From Bacillus sp. NTK074B (GTDB lineage Bacteria; Bacillota; Bacilli; Bacillales; Bacillaceae_B): 64,000 nt of DNA. The position numbers were made by a program, and so were the translations under genes. How positions within the stretch are numbered: position 1 is the first letter of the stretch; each line of letters starts with the position of its first letter. The stretch is taken from positions 124,001 to 188,000 of the forward strand of contig NZ_JAFKOH010000001.1 of NCBI RefSeq assembly GCF_017303375.1. The letters are read 5' to 3'. Below, one piece after another: positions 25,896 through 34,116 of the stretch. A model generated the notes under the pieces. It was given only the letters and a program-made list of their open reading frames with translations. It searched no databases and was not told the DNA's origin.

Positions 25896-28800
25896 TTATG
25901 CTTTTTCGAGCTGTTCTAAATCCGATTTCAGCTGATTCAGGTCCTGAACGTTCTCAAGGGCCTCAAAATTGGACGTGATCTGTTCTATCACTTGACTACT
26001 CACTTCTTCTTTAAGTGCCTGGAACTCTCCATCGAGGTACGTTTTCCCCCATGTGTCTAGGCGTGACTGTTCCCGATCCAGATAATGGTCTGCAGGTTCT
26101 TGAAGTAATGATTCCAGTTTATCCTGAATCATCTTTTTACCGCCTTTTTCAAAGAAATGCTTCGGATTCTTAAAGGTTGAAAAGGCTTCTTCGTACGATT
26201 TTAGCTCCATTTGGCTAAAGGCACTCTCAAATTCGATGGAACTCTCATTTTTGTATTCCAGTGGAGATATGACAAGATCACCCTCTACCTGCTGGATCTT
26301 AGCCTCCAAGCTCTCCCATTGATCCTGGATCTGCTTTTGAATGAACTGCTGAATCCGAAGCGATGTAGCCCGCATTTCCTGTGCCAGATCAAAACCGATA
26401 CTCGATAGAAATTCTTTCAACCCTTCTTGAATCGCCATTGATTGAGTCGGGAATTGCAGGAATAGTCCTGAATGGAAAGCTTCTTTATAAAAATCCGGCA
26501 ACCTGAAAAATACTCTTTGTTTTACATAATAGACGAGCTCTTTCGATTCCTGCTGCATTTCAACTGTAAGGGGCTCAACAGATTGTGAGTCGATAATGCT
26601 GAGAACTTCTTTTTTTCTCTCCAAGAGCTCATCTTTCCTTGCTTGTTTAAAAGTCTTATCACTCGTAGCTGAATGATGATATTGTCTAAAACGCTGCAGC
26701 CCTCTATTCCATTCACCGAGAGCGGAATCTATGCTCATACTCACTAAATCATTCTGTATGAACGCATTAAATTCCTCCTTGAATTCAGTAATGCCGGACT
26801 TATGAACATCTGTCTCTTTAAGCGCCTGAAGGGACGATACTCCGAAAATCCTTGGAAAACGGATCCCATATTGCATCAGTTGCTCTTCCACATATTCTAT
26901 GACATCATCTTTTTCTTCCTCATCACTGGCAAGATCGATGGCGTTGACGACAAAGAACATTTTATCCAATTCAAATGTGTCCTTCACCCGGCCCAGTTGG
27001 ATAAGGAACTCCCTGTCCGCTCTGGCAAATGCATGATTATAATAGGTCACAAACAGGATCGCATCCGCATTCTTGATATATTCGAAGGCGACACCCGTAT
27101 GTCGTGCATTGATAGAATCGGCTCCCGGTGTATCGACGAGGGTGATACCCTGTCTTGTTACGGCACAATCGTAATAGAGATCGATAGACTCCACAAAGCA
27201 AGCCTTCTCCTCGTCTGCTACATATCCTCTATATTCATCAAGGTCCACCTTTCGTGTCTTGCCGAGACTTTCCTTAAAGGTAGGGAACCCCTTGAGAAAG
27301 GCTAGAAGGAATGATAGGTGAACATTCTCTTTCCCGCTCCCTTCACTGGTTAACGCAGGAATCATTTCCACTGCTTCATCCAGGGATGATGCACTCTGAT
27401 TAAAAAACGATAGGGAATGATTGATGTCAGAATACAATTGTTCATAGGTTTTGATCTGTACATCGGCCGTTTCGTGCTCATTATCCGCTGAAACCGGGTT
27501 AATTCGATTGATGGAAGCCGTCGTCGGATTAGGGCTCACCGGAAGTACTTTACGTCCTAAAAGGGCGTTGGCAAACGATGATTTCCCGGCACTGAATGCA
27601 CCGAACAAAGCGATCGTAAAGGATTGATTCGAAAGCCGGTACCTCTTGCCTTCCAACAGATCTGCCATTTTCTTAAAGCCTTTGTACTTTCTGAAAACAC
27701 CCGCCATCATGTCTAATCGGTCAATGACCTCTTCCATAGAGGTAGACGTTTCCAGCTCATTCACAGAGGCTCTTGTATTCATTTCCGGTTCACCTTTCAC
27801 TTCCTGCTTCTGTTCCAGAACTTCATCTGAGGCAAGAAGATAATCTTCCTCCTGCTTTTTCCATTTACCGGTCCATTGTGAAACGACCGAATCAGCCCGT
27901 TTTTGTTCGATCTCCACATTCATTAACTTTCGAAGTTGTGCCATTTTCTCATCCTGAAGTATGTTCCATTGGTAAACGATACCGGTTTTCTCTTGCAGCT
28001 CCTTCAATTCACCTTCCATAAATGATTGTTCGTTGGTGGATGAGTCCTTGATTTCAACTAACAATGTTTCAATGAGCCCATCGGTGTCATTTCTTGCCTT
28101 CTTCTTTAATGCTTCAGAAAGATCTTCACAGTATTGTAGGACATAGTCACTTGTGACACCCGCCCCTTGTTTAACTAAATCTTCCAGGAAACGGTCATCT
28201 ACTTCAAGACTCAATCGATCCCATTCCAGATGAAGATTAGATGAGGGTAGATATTCTTTAATCATGTTTTTACCAAGGGTTTTCAGATGCCATTCCAATT
28301 GGGATTCTATCCGGGTGTTGATGTCTTCTACAAATTTTTGGAGCCTTATGGCCTTTTCCTCTTCAGTCTTCTGTTTTGAGAATAGAAAACCGACTTTAAA
28401 GTCCGGTTGTCTGCTTTCCAAGTAGCCTTTCGCTAATTCCCTTGTTTCAAAAGGCATTAAGTACGCATTCTTGAGAACTTCCCTTCTCTCTTTCTCGAAT
28501 TGATCTTTAATGGCTTTAATATCATTTTTGGCTAATGCTTCTATCAGCTTTTTCTCTTTTTGAAGGAGGTCATCTTTATTTCGCCATTCTTCATCTGTAA
28601 GAATATACTGGGCTTTATCCTCAATTTTGACGAGCTCTTCTTCATACCATTTCTCATGTTCAGACTTCAATTGTGAAATAGCCGATTTCGCCGAGTCTTC
28701 CATCAATTCAGTCTTTCTTTCAACTTGCTCTTCAATCAATTTCTCTAGTTTTTCAAGATCATTGTGGGGATGACCGGGCATTTTCAAGCTTGTAAAAAAG

Positions 28801-29513
28801 AGGGCATCCGGTATTACGCCCCACGTGGCAAAAGAGTTCTTTACACTTTCCTGAAAATCGGTGAATGCTAATTCTTCCTCCTGATGCTTATCGATTTGAT
28901 TAACGATTAGATACAATTTAACACCATGACGAATCATTTCCTTGGTAAACTCAAAATTCACCTGTGATTGGACATGATTATAATCCATTACATAGAAAAC
29001 GGCATCAGCCAGGTGGATGGCGGATTCCGTTGACAGCCTGTGGGCATCATCCGTACTATCGACACCCGGTGTATCCAAGACAGACACACCTTCAGGCATT
29101 TCACTTCTCTTTCGTCCAATTTCCACAGAGTATACATCTTCACCGTTTTTGCAAAAATCCTTAATGGCATCAAAATCATAAGGAGCCTCAAAATACAAAG
29201 GCCGGGATTGATGATAATGGATTTTCGCGAAATCGGTTGGTGAATGATGGACCTTCACTAAATTCGCGCTGGTCGGGATTGGACTGGAAGGAAGGATATC
29301 TTCTCCCATCAGCCGGTTAATCATGGTGGATTTACCTGAAGAAAAATGGCCGCAGAATGCCAGGATCAATTCGTGCTTGTTCAACTTCTCAGCCAATCGT
29401 TCCACCTTGGCTGCCCGCTCTTCATCCCCACTTTGAAGAAAGATATCGTGATAGGCTGCCAGTTCTTGTAACGCAATATGTAAATGGGTGCTCTTATGTT
29501 CAGTCTGACTCAT
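25896..29513 (-). CDS. dynA: Double dynamin-like GTPase DynA (YpbR)
   Basis: A 1205-residue fusion of two dynamin modules, as in B. subtilis DynA. Module 1 has Walker A GHFSSGKS (55-62), switch DTPGVDSTD and NQID (G4). Module 2 starts near residue 615, with Walker A GAFSAGKSS near 635, DTPGADSIN and NAID. Long helical stalk regions follow each GTPase. DynA tethers and fuses membranes without nucleotide-driven scission and helps the cell resist membrane-damaging agents and phage. It is the first gene of an operon with the Cys-rich ORF and the sulfurtransferase. Confidence 0.95.
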   Translation of the reverse strand: MSQTEHKSTHLHIALQELAAYHDIFLQSGDEERAAKVERLAEKLNKHELILAFCGHFSSGKSTMINRLMGEDILPSSPIPTSANLVKVHHSPTDFAKIHYHQSRPLYFEAPYDFDAIKDFCKNGEDVYSVEIGRKRSEMPEGVSVLDTPGVDSTDDAHRLSTESAIHLADAVFYVMDYNHVQSQVNFEFTKEMIRHGVKLYLIVNQIDKHQEEELAFTDFQESVKNSFATWGVIPDALFFTSLKMPGHPHNDLEKLEKLIEEQVERKTELMEDSAKSAISQLKSEHEKWYEEELVKIEDKAQYILTDEEWRNKDDLLQKEKKLIEALAKNDIKAIKDQFEKERREVLKNAYLMPFETRELAKGYLESRQPDFKVGFLFSKQKTEEEKAIRLQKFVEDINTRIESQLEWHLKTLGKNMIKEYLPSSNLHLEWDRLSLEVDDRFLEDLVKQGAGVTSDYVLQYCEDLSEALKKKARNDTDGLIETLLVEIKDSSTNEQSFMEGELKELQEKTGIVYQWNILQDEKMAQLRKLMNVEIEQKRADSVVSQWTGKWKKQEEDYLLASDEVLEQKQEVKGEPEMNTRASVNELETSTSMEEVIDRLDMMAGVFRKYKGFKKMADLLEGKRYRLSNQSFTIALFGAFSAGKSSFANALLGRKVLPVSPNPTTASINRINPVSADNEHETADVQIKTYEQLYSDINHSLSFFNQSASSLDEAVEMIPALTSEGSGKENVHLSFLLAFLKGFPTFKESLGKTRKVDLDEYRGYVADEEKACFVESIDLYYDCAVTRQGITLVDTPGADSINARHTGVAFEYIKNADAILFVTYYNHAFARADREFLIQLGRVKDTFELDKMFFVVNAIDLASDEEEKDDVIEYVEEQLMQYGIRFPRIFGVSSLQALKETDVHKSGITEFKEEFNAFIQNDLVSMSIDSALGEWNRGLQRFRQYHHSATSDKTFKQARKDELLERKKEVLSIIDSQSVEPLTVEMQQESKELVYYVKQRVFFRLPDFYKEAFHSGLFLQFPTQSMAIQEGLKEFLSSIGFDLAQEMRATSLRIQQFIQKQIQDQWESLEAKIQQVEGDLVISPLEYKNESSIEFESAFSQMELKSYEEAFSTFKNPKHFFEKGGKKMIQDKLESLLQEPADHYLDREQSRLDTWGKTYLDGEFQALKEEVSSQVIEQITSNFEALENVQDLNQLKSDLEQLEKA

Positions 29514-29699
29514 AGTCCATTTCCTTTCTGCTTTAAAAAGAATGATAACGTTTTTATTCTATCGCATTTTAATCAAATTCTCTATGAAATCATGTCTGAA
29601 AGGGAGAGTGGCGGTTGATAACAGTATATGCGAAGGTTTTAAAAGTGGAAAAGACAAAAATAAAAGGCCCTCTTCCGTAAAGAAGAAGACCCGTTCTAT

Positions 29700-29870
29700 T
29701 TATCGTGTCGTTTCTGTTGCAATCAGGTTTGAGTGAGCAAAAGCTTTAGAGTTTGTCTGGTATGAAGATATTTTCTTCCCCTGTACCGGATTCTTCATAA
29801 CATTGGATAAAACATACTTCATCATGAAGCCATACGCTACTGCAGTAAATAATATCAAAAACCATACCAT
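29700..29870 (-). CDS. 56-residue single-pass membrane protein
   Basis: ATG 29870 with AAGGCGGG 6 bases upstream opens a 56-residue product: one membrane helix (residues 2-19), then a basic, polar tail (MKNPVQGKKISSYQTNSKAF). The longer reading frame to 30101 overlaps bpsB and has no start signal. It lies 80 bases after bpsB on the same strand, so it may be co-transcribed. No family recognised. Confidence 0.6.
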   Translation of the reverse strand: MVWFLILFTAVAYGFMMKYVLSNVMKNPVQGKKISSYQTNSKAFAHSNLIATETTR

Positions 29871-29950
29871 TTGAATCCCGCCTTCTTGAGAATAATTTTC
29901 ATCTTCAATTAGAATCTTATCAAAATTGATAATCATTTTCAATAAGAAAA

Positions 29951-30520
29951 TCATTTTTCTTTTTTGAACAGCGGAATCCAACCTTTTGTCCTGACGTGGG
30001 CATTTTCGTAATCCGTTTCTTCCTTCAAAGCGCGCTCCTCTACAGGTATTCGGATTGAAAGAATGAATTGATTCAATAGTGCAAAGATGAAGAGTGTCCA
30101 ATAAGCGTTGAATAGGAGAGGCACAATCAGAAATTCCAATGTCACGATCAGGTAGTTTGGGTGTTTCAAATGTTTATATGGTCCTTTTGCCACAACTTCA
30201 GCTTTAGGGAGAACAATGATTTTGGTATTCCAATACTTCCCTAGAGAAGCAATCGCCCACACTCTCCCCATCTGAGTCAAAATAAAACCACCAAGTAAAA
30301 ATGGCCAATATCGGTTGACTCCCGAATGAAATACCCCTCCTTCAATGAGCAGGGAAATGAAAAATGCGATGTGGATGGCCACCATCATACGATAATGGGA
30401 CTGTCCGTATTCCTTCGCCCCCTGAGACTTCATCCATTTTTCATTCGATTTCGCAATATAAAGCTCTACAAATCGTTGAATCAATAATACGGTAAAAAAA
30501 AGGATAAAATACAGCATCAT
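29951..30520 (-). CDS. bpsB: Isoprenylcysteine carboxyl methyltransferase-family O-methyltransferase (BpsB/YpbQ)
   Basis: A 189-residue membrane methyltransferase with about five hydrophobic segments. The family C-terminal SAM-binding region is seen as GPYKHLKHPNYLIVTLEFLIVPLLF and a terminal VEERALKEETDYENA. Its start ATG 30520 overlaps the bpsA stop (ATGATG); ATG 30517 is equally possible. In B. subtilis, YpbQ (BpsB) O-methylates the alkylpyrones made by BpsA. The tight coupling here supports the same role. Confidence 0.9.
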   Translation of the reverse strand: MMLYFILFFTVLLIQRFVELYIAKSNEKWMKSQGAKEYGQSHYRMMVAIHIAFFISLLIEGGVFHSGVNRYWPFLLGGFILTQMGRVWAIASLGKYWNTKIIVLPKAEVVAKGPYKHLKHPNYLIVTLEFLIVPLLFNAYWTLFIFALLNQFILSIRIPVEERALKEETDYENAHVRTKGWIPLFKKEK

Positions 30521-31587
30521 TCCCACCTCAACAATAACAGCTCTGAACTGAATCCCGGACCCAGAGCAGTGCCTAAGCCAATGTCACCGCGTTCACAGCC
30601 TTTATCCATAAATTCTTTCAGGACATAAAGAATCGTCACTGAGGACATATTCCCATACTCCTTAAGGACTTTCATGGATTCAATGGTCATACTTTCATCC
30701 ATCCCTAATGCATCCCGGTAGGCTTCAATCACTTTCTTCCCACCTGGATGGGCGACAAAATGCTTTATATCTTCGAGCCCAACCTCATTAGCTCCAATGA
30801 ACCCCTCTACGTTCGGACGCAGCCAATTTTTCACCAGTGTGGGAATATCCTTGGAGAAAACAACATACAGTCCATTCTCCTTGACCTCCCACCCCATGAC
30901 ATCCAGTGAATCCTCAAGAAGCGTCGACTGAGTAGCAAGGATTGTTGGCAATGGCTGTGACAATTCTTTTATTGCCAGGCTCTCGTCACCACACACAAGG
31001 GCGCACGCCACTCCGTCTGCAAAAAGAGACGTTCCGATCAAATTGCTCTTTGAACGATCACCGTGTTGAAAGGTCAGCGAGCACAGTTCGATAGATAGAA
31101 CCAGAACATTTGACTTTGGAAAAGCCAGGCAATATTCGTACGCCCGTGACAAACCGCTTGCTCCACCAGCACACCCCAACCCCCAAATCGGTATTCGTTT
31201 TACATGAGGAGAAAAAGGGAGCCTGTTCATAATTCTTGCTTCGAGACTTGGTGTTGAAAGACCCGATGTCGATATGGTAATGATGGCATCTATGTCTTCC
31301 AATGTGAGATTTTGATTTGATAACATCTTCTTGACTACTTTAGTACCCATTTCAACGGAATGGTGGATAAATTCATCGTTTTTTTCTTGAAAGGAATGCT
31401 CCCTGGAAAACCATTCCAGATCCTTCACAAAATAGCGACTCTCTATTTCACCGTTTTGAAACACATTGATTAAGCGGCTAATATCCCTAAAACTAGAAGA
31501 AAATAATTGTTTCGCAAATTCTGCCGCTTCGTTCTGCGTAATTTTCACTGGGGGGATTTCAGTTTCTACTGAGAGTATCTTTGGCAT
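30517..31587 (-). CDS. bpsA: Type III polyketide synthase (BpsA/BcsA)
   Basis: A 356-residue chalcone synthase-like enzyme from ATG 31587 (AGGAGTGG upstream). The catalytic triad is intact: Cys139 in WGLGCAGGASG, His280 in VAHPGGKKV and Asn313 in YGNMSS. The C-terminal GLGTALGPGFSSELLLL is the cyclisation-site GPG loop. B. subtilis BpsA condenses long-chain acyl-CoA with malonyl/methylmalonyl-CoA into triketide pyrones. Coupled to bpsB, it should yield methylated alkylpyrones in the membrane. Confidence 0.93.
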   Translation of the reverse strand: MPKILSVETEIPPVKITQNEAAEFAKQLFSSSFRDISRLINVFQNGEIESRYFVKDLEWFSREHSFQEKNDEFIHHSVEMGTKVVKKMLSNQNLTLEDIDAIITISTSGLSTPSLEARIMNRLPFSPHVKRIPIWGLGCAGGASGLSRAYEYCLAFPKSNVLVLSIELCSLTFQHGDRSKSNLIGTSLFADGVACALVCGDESLAIKELSQPLPTILATQSTLLEDSLDVMGWEVKENGLYVVFSKDIPTLVKNWLRPNVEGFIGANEVGLEDIKHFVAHPGGKKVIEAYRDALGMDESMTIESMKVLKEYGNMSSVTILYVLKEFMDKGCERGDIGLGTALGPGFSSELLLLRWE

Positions 31588-31776
31588 AGATGTCCACTCC
31601 TTACACTTCCATATAAGGATAGCCTTTCCAAAATTCTTAAAAACATGTATGCAGAGTAACACTTAAAAAACCAATCTGTAAAATAGTTCTTTAGTATGAA
31701 ATAAATGCTAAAATACCATCCTTTCATCCTGTTCGTTATGGTATGATGATAGTGACAAAATACTGGAGGAAACGAC

Positions 31777-32226
31777 ATGATTTTAGCGAAAAGTGTCACA
31801 GATATACTCAATAGTTCAGTAGAATCGATTAAAGGGGTCATTCCTTTGAACATTGACGTTCTTAAACCTTCCTTGTTAACAGAACCATTCAGCCAGCATA
31901 AGATCGGTGTGCTCATCGGGTTTACGGGGGATGTCAGAGGCCGAATGATCATTGATGGAGAAGTGGAGAGCTTTCAACGTTTAGGTGCTTCCATGTTCGG
32001 AATGCCTTTGGAGGGTGAAATGCTTGAATCATTCTCAGGTGAGTTAGGGAATATGATCGCAGGAAACCTGGCTACACTCCTGGCACAAACCGGACACTCA
32101 TTGGATATTACCCCCCCTACCGTCATAGTCGGTCAATCAAAGATGTATGGATTTGATAAAGCTTTAAAGCTCCCCATTACGATTGAAAAAGCAGGAGACT
32201 TCCTGGTCGTATTGATGATTGAATAG
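31777..32226 (+). CDS. CheX-like chemotaxis phosphatase-family protein
   Basis: A 149-residue protein with the CheX/CheC-type fold: KIGVLIGFTGDVRGRMIIDG near residue 45, then the helix ESFSGELGNMIAGNLATLLAQ near residue 85 with the E-x(2)-N pair that hydrolyses CheY-phosphate in active family members. No che or flagellar genes are nearby. AGGAAAC-type ribosome site precedes the ATG. It may dephosphorylate another response regulator; this is inference. Confidence 0.85.
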   Translation: MILAKSVTDILNSSVESIKGVIPLNIDVLKPSLLTEPFSQHKIGVLIGFTGDVRGRMIIDGEVESFQRLGASMFGMPLEGEMLESFSGELGNMIAGNLATLLAQTGHSLDITPPTVIVGQSKMYGFDKALKLPITIEKAGDFLVVLMIE

Positions 32227-32236
32227 AGGTCATCAG

Positions 32237-32272
32237 AAAAAGGCTGACCTTCATTTAAGGTCAGCCTTTTGT
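32237..32272. terminator. Terminator between cheX-like gene and SDR gene
   Basis: Stem AAAAGGCTGACC/GGTCAGCCTTTT flanking a TTCATTTAA loop; shared by convergent genes. Confidence 0.92.
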
Positions 32273-32282
32273 CTCGAAATCG

Positions 32283-33053
32283 TTAAAATCCATGAATCGT
32301 CATCCCGCCGTCCACAAAAAGGGTTTGGCCGGTAACATAGTTGGAGGCGTCGGTTGAGAGGAATACCGCAGGTCCAACCAGTTCTTCCAGTTCGCCAATC
32401 CTTTTTAATGGAGTGACACTCAGTATGTCCTGCACATACTCTTCGTTTTGAAGCAGTTCCTCGGTTAACGGTGTTTTGAAATACCACGGTCCGATGCTAT
32501 TGACATTAATATTATATTTTCCCCATTCCATTGCCAATACCTTCGTCATTTGAATCATGGCTGCTTTCGTGGAGGCATAAACGACTCCGGTCCTGAGGGC
32601 TACATGGCCAGCAACGGATGCAATATTTATGATTTTTCCCCTATTCCTTTGTTTCATGTGTTTCCCGACTTCCTGGCTCATCATAAAAGCGGATTTTAGA
32701 TTGGTATCCATGATCTTCTGCCATTCATCATCGGTAACCTCCAAGGCTGTCGAGCGGATATTCATACCGGCATTATTAATTAATATATCAATGGACATGT
32801 CTTTATCTTCTATGTAGGCTACAGCTTTTTGAATCTCTTCCCGTAATGTCACATCCGTCTGGATGATATAAGCCTTTCTCCCCAATTCCTCGATGATTTC
32901 AGCTGTTTCTTCTAAATCCCGCCTGGTTCTTGATAATAGAACCACATCAGCTCCTGCTTCTGCCAACCCAATACTGAGGGCTCGTCCGATTCCGCGGCCT
33001 GCACCTGTTACAACAGCCAATTTGTTTTTTAATGAGAATGAAGGTAAATACAT
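32283..33053 (-). CDS. SDR-family oxidoreductase
   Basis: A 256-residue classical short-chain dehydrogenase. The NAD(P) motif TGAGRGIG is at residues 17-24, NNAG near residue 92, the catalytic Ser in NIASVAG, and YASTKAA with Tyr and Lys near 157-161. The C-terminal TGQTLFVDGGMTIHGF is standard. It resembles gluconate 5-dehydrogenase-like and 3-oxoacyl reductases; the substrate cannot be decided. It stands alone. Confidence 0.9.
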   Translation of the reverse strand: MYLPSFSLKNKLAVVTGAGRGIGRALSIGLAEAGADVVLLSRTRRDLEETAEIIEELGRKAYIIQTDVTLREEIQKAVAYIEDKDMSIDILINNAGMNIRSTALEVTDDEWQKIMDTNLKSAFMMSQEVGKHMKQRNRGKIINIASVAGHVALRTGVVYASTKAAMIQMTKVLAMEWGKYNINVNSIGPWYFKTPLTEELLQNEEYVQDILSVTPLKRIGELEELVGPAVFLSTDASNYVTGQTLFVDGGMTIHGF

Positions 33054-33128
33054 TTCCCCACCACCTTATCTATTATTTGAATCTTCTTTATATTAACACA
33101 GACCCGGTCTTCCCCAAAGGTTTACCTC

Positions 33129-33263
33129 TCATTGGTGACCTTTTTTGCCTTGGTGATAATGAACCTGGATATGAATCTCCGCTTCGACAGGCAGTCGACA
33201 TTGAGGACAAATCGTTTTATCGGAAAAGATTTGGCAGCATTGTTTACAATAATACTTTTGCAC
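33129..33263 (-). CDS. 44-residue zinc-ribbon microprotein
   Basis: GTG 33263 follows GGGAGGAG at 8-9 bases. The product begins MQKYYCKQCCQIF and has two knuckles, C-K-Q-C-C (residues 6-10) and C-P-Q-C (residues 19-22), then a basic His-containing tail. This is a zinc-ribbon pattern. It starts 76 bases into the gap beyond the SDR gene's start and could be its co-transcribed upstream partner. I do not recognise a family name. Confidence 0.65.
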   Translation of the reverse strand: MQKYYCKQCCQIFSDKTICPQCRLPVEAEIHIQVHYHQGKKGHQ

Positions 33264-33351
33264 TTGATCGTCTCCTCCCCTCTCCATTCCTACACTTTAT
33301 GCATGAAAGATTCATAAATGAACCCTATAAAATGCCCATTTATTCAATCAC

Positions 33352-33370
33352 TTCACAATTTCTTCACAAT
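33352..33370. promoter_or_regulatory. Tandem TTCACAAT boxes (ResD-like) upstream of the ba3 oxidase operon
   Basis: Two direct TTCACAAT repeats at 33352-33359 and 33363-33370, 11 bases apart; the complement ATTGTGAA resembles the TTTGTGAAT core reported for ResD. They sit just upstream of the Fnr-type palindrome. Assignment to ResD is inference. Confidence 0.4.
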
Positions 33371-33382
33371 CTCACTCCCATG

Positions 33383-33398
33383 TGTGACTTTTATCACA
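33383..33398. promoter_or_regulatory. Fnr-type palindrome with matching class II promoter
   Basis: A perfect TGTGA-N6-TCACA site. A -10-like TAAGAT lies at 33421-33426, placing a start near 33432, so the palindrome would be centred at about -41.5, the position for Fnr activation. It precedes the oxidase operon by 74 bases. Confidence 0.7.
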
Positions 33399-33471
33399 GA
33401 TTAAAAGAGATGTCCCCACTTAAGATAGAAGTATCAAAGCAATCGTCCATTGACAGGAAGGAATGAGGGGA

Positions 33472-33621
33472 ATGGGAAAACCGGAATTACGTCAAAAATC
33501 AGAGCTGAAACTGAAGCAATCCAATACTTTAAAGGGTACTTTTACCTCCGTTTTACTTTTAGGCGGTTTTTTAGTCCTTACATGGGTTGGGGTATTCATA
33601 TTATTTCTGAGTCGTTTTTAA
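33472..33621 (+). CDS. Cytochrome c oxidase subunit 2A-like small membrane protein
   Basis: A 49-residue ORF from ATG 33472 (AGGAAGGA about 9 bases upstream) with a basic N terminus (KPELRQKSELKLKQ) and one membrane helix (about residues 24-46, LLLGGFLVLTWVGVFILFL). This size and position, 18 bases before subunit II of a ba3-type oxidase, match subunit IIa (CbaD-like) of such oxidases, the helix that replaces the second helix of normal subunit II. Same operon. Confidence 0.85.
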   Translation: MGKPELRQKSELKLKQSNTLKGTFTSVLLLGGFLVLTWVGVFILFLSRF

Positions 33622-33639
33622 TTTGAAGGAGTGATCTAC

Positions 33640-34116
33640 ATGCAAATGCATCGCTACGAGAAATGGTGGTTAACGTTAGGAACAGGGTCTCTTATTTTAT
33701 TTTTAATCATATTGGGAATCAGTGCTTTTCATCAAGGACATCAGCCTCCAAGCGCGAAGGCATACGTCAACCCGGAGCAAGTGGACAAAATCGCTCCGTT
33801 CAATAATCCTGGATTAAAAAAGGTGGAAGGAAAAGCTTCGGAATATGAGTTGGTGTTTGTTGCATCGGCTTTTAACTATACTCCCGGGGAGATCGAGATC
33901 CCAAAAGGGTCTACACTGAAGATCACTGCCACAACCAAAGATGTCATCCATGGGTTTGAAGTGGCAGGAACGAATATCAATATGATGCTTGAACCGGGAT
34001 TTGTAAGTGAATACACGACAACCCTTGATAAAGCAGGAGAGTACCTCATTGTCTGTAATGAATATTGCGGAGTAGGGCATCACACGATGAAATCTATGAT
34101 AAAGGTGGTGGAGTAA
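33640..34116 (+). CDS. ba3-type cytochrome c oxidase subunit II
   Basis: A 158-residue membrane-anchored cupredoxin protein. ATG 33640 follows GAAGGAG by about 8 bases. One transmembrane helix (residues 12-30) is followed by the CuA domain: His in VIHGFEV and the CNEYCGVGHHTM loop with two Cys, His and Met as CuA ligands. This subunit accepts electrons from cytochrome c. It has only one membrane helix, the other being supplied by the 49-residue subunit upstream, which fits ba3/B-type oxidases. Confidence 0.93.
   Translation: MQMHRYEKWWLTLGTGSLILFLIILGISAFHQGHQPPSAKAYVNPEQVDKIAPFNNPGLKKVEGKASEYELVFVASAFNYTPGEIEIPKGSTLKITATTKDVIHGFEVAGTNINMMLEPGFVSEYTTTLDKAGEYLIVCNEYCGVGHHTMKSMIKVVE

Noticed and set aside
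29700..30101. 133-codon extension of the 56-residue membrane ORF
   Set aside because: The extension lies inside bpsB in another frame; the strong ribosome site is only before ATG 29870.
33032..33466. 144-codon plus-strand frame before the oxidase operon
   Set aside because: Overlaps the antisense zinc-ribbon ORF, the Fnr palindrome and promoter; no ribosome site.
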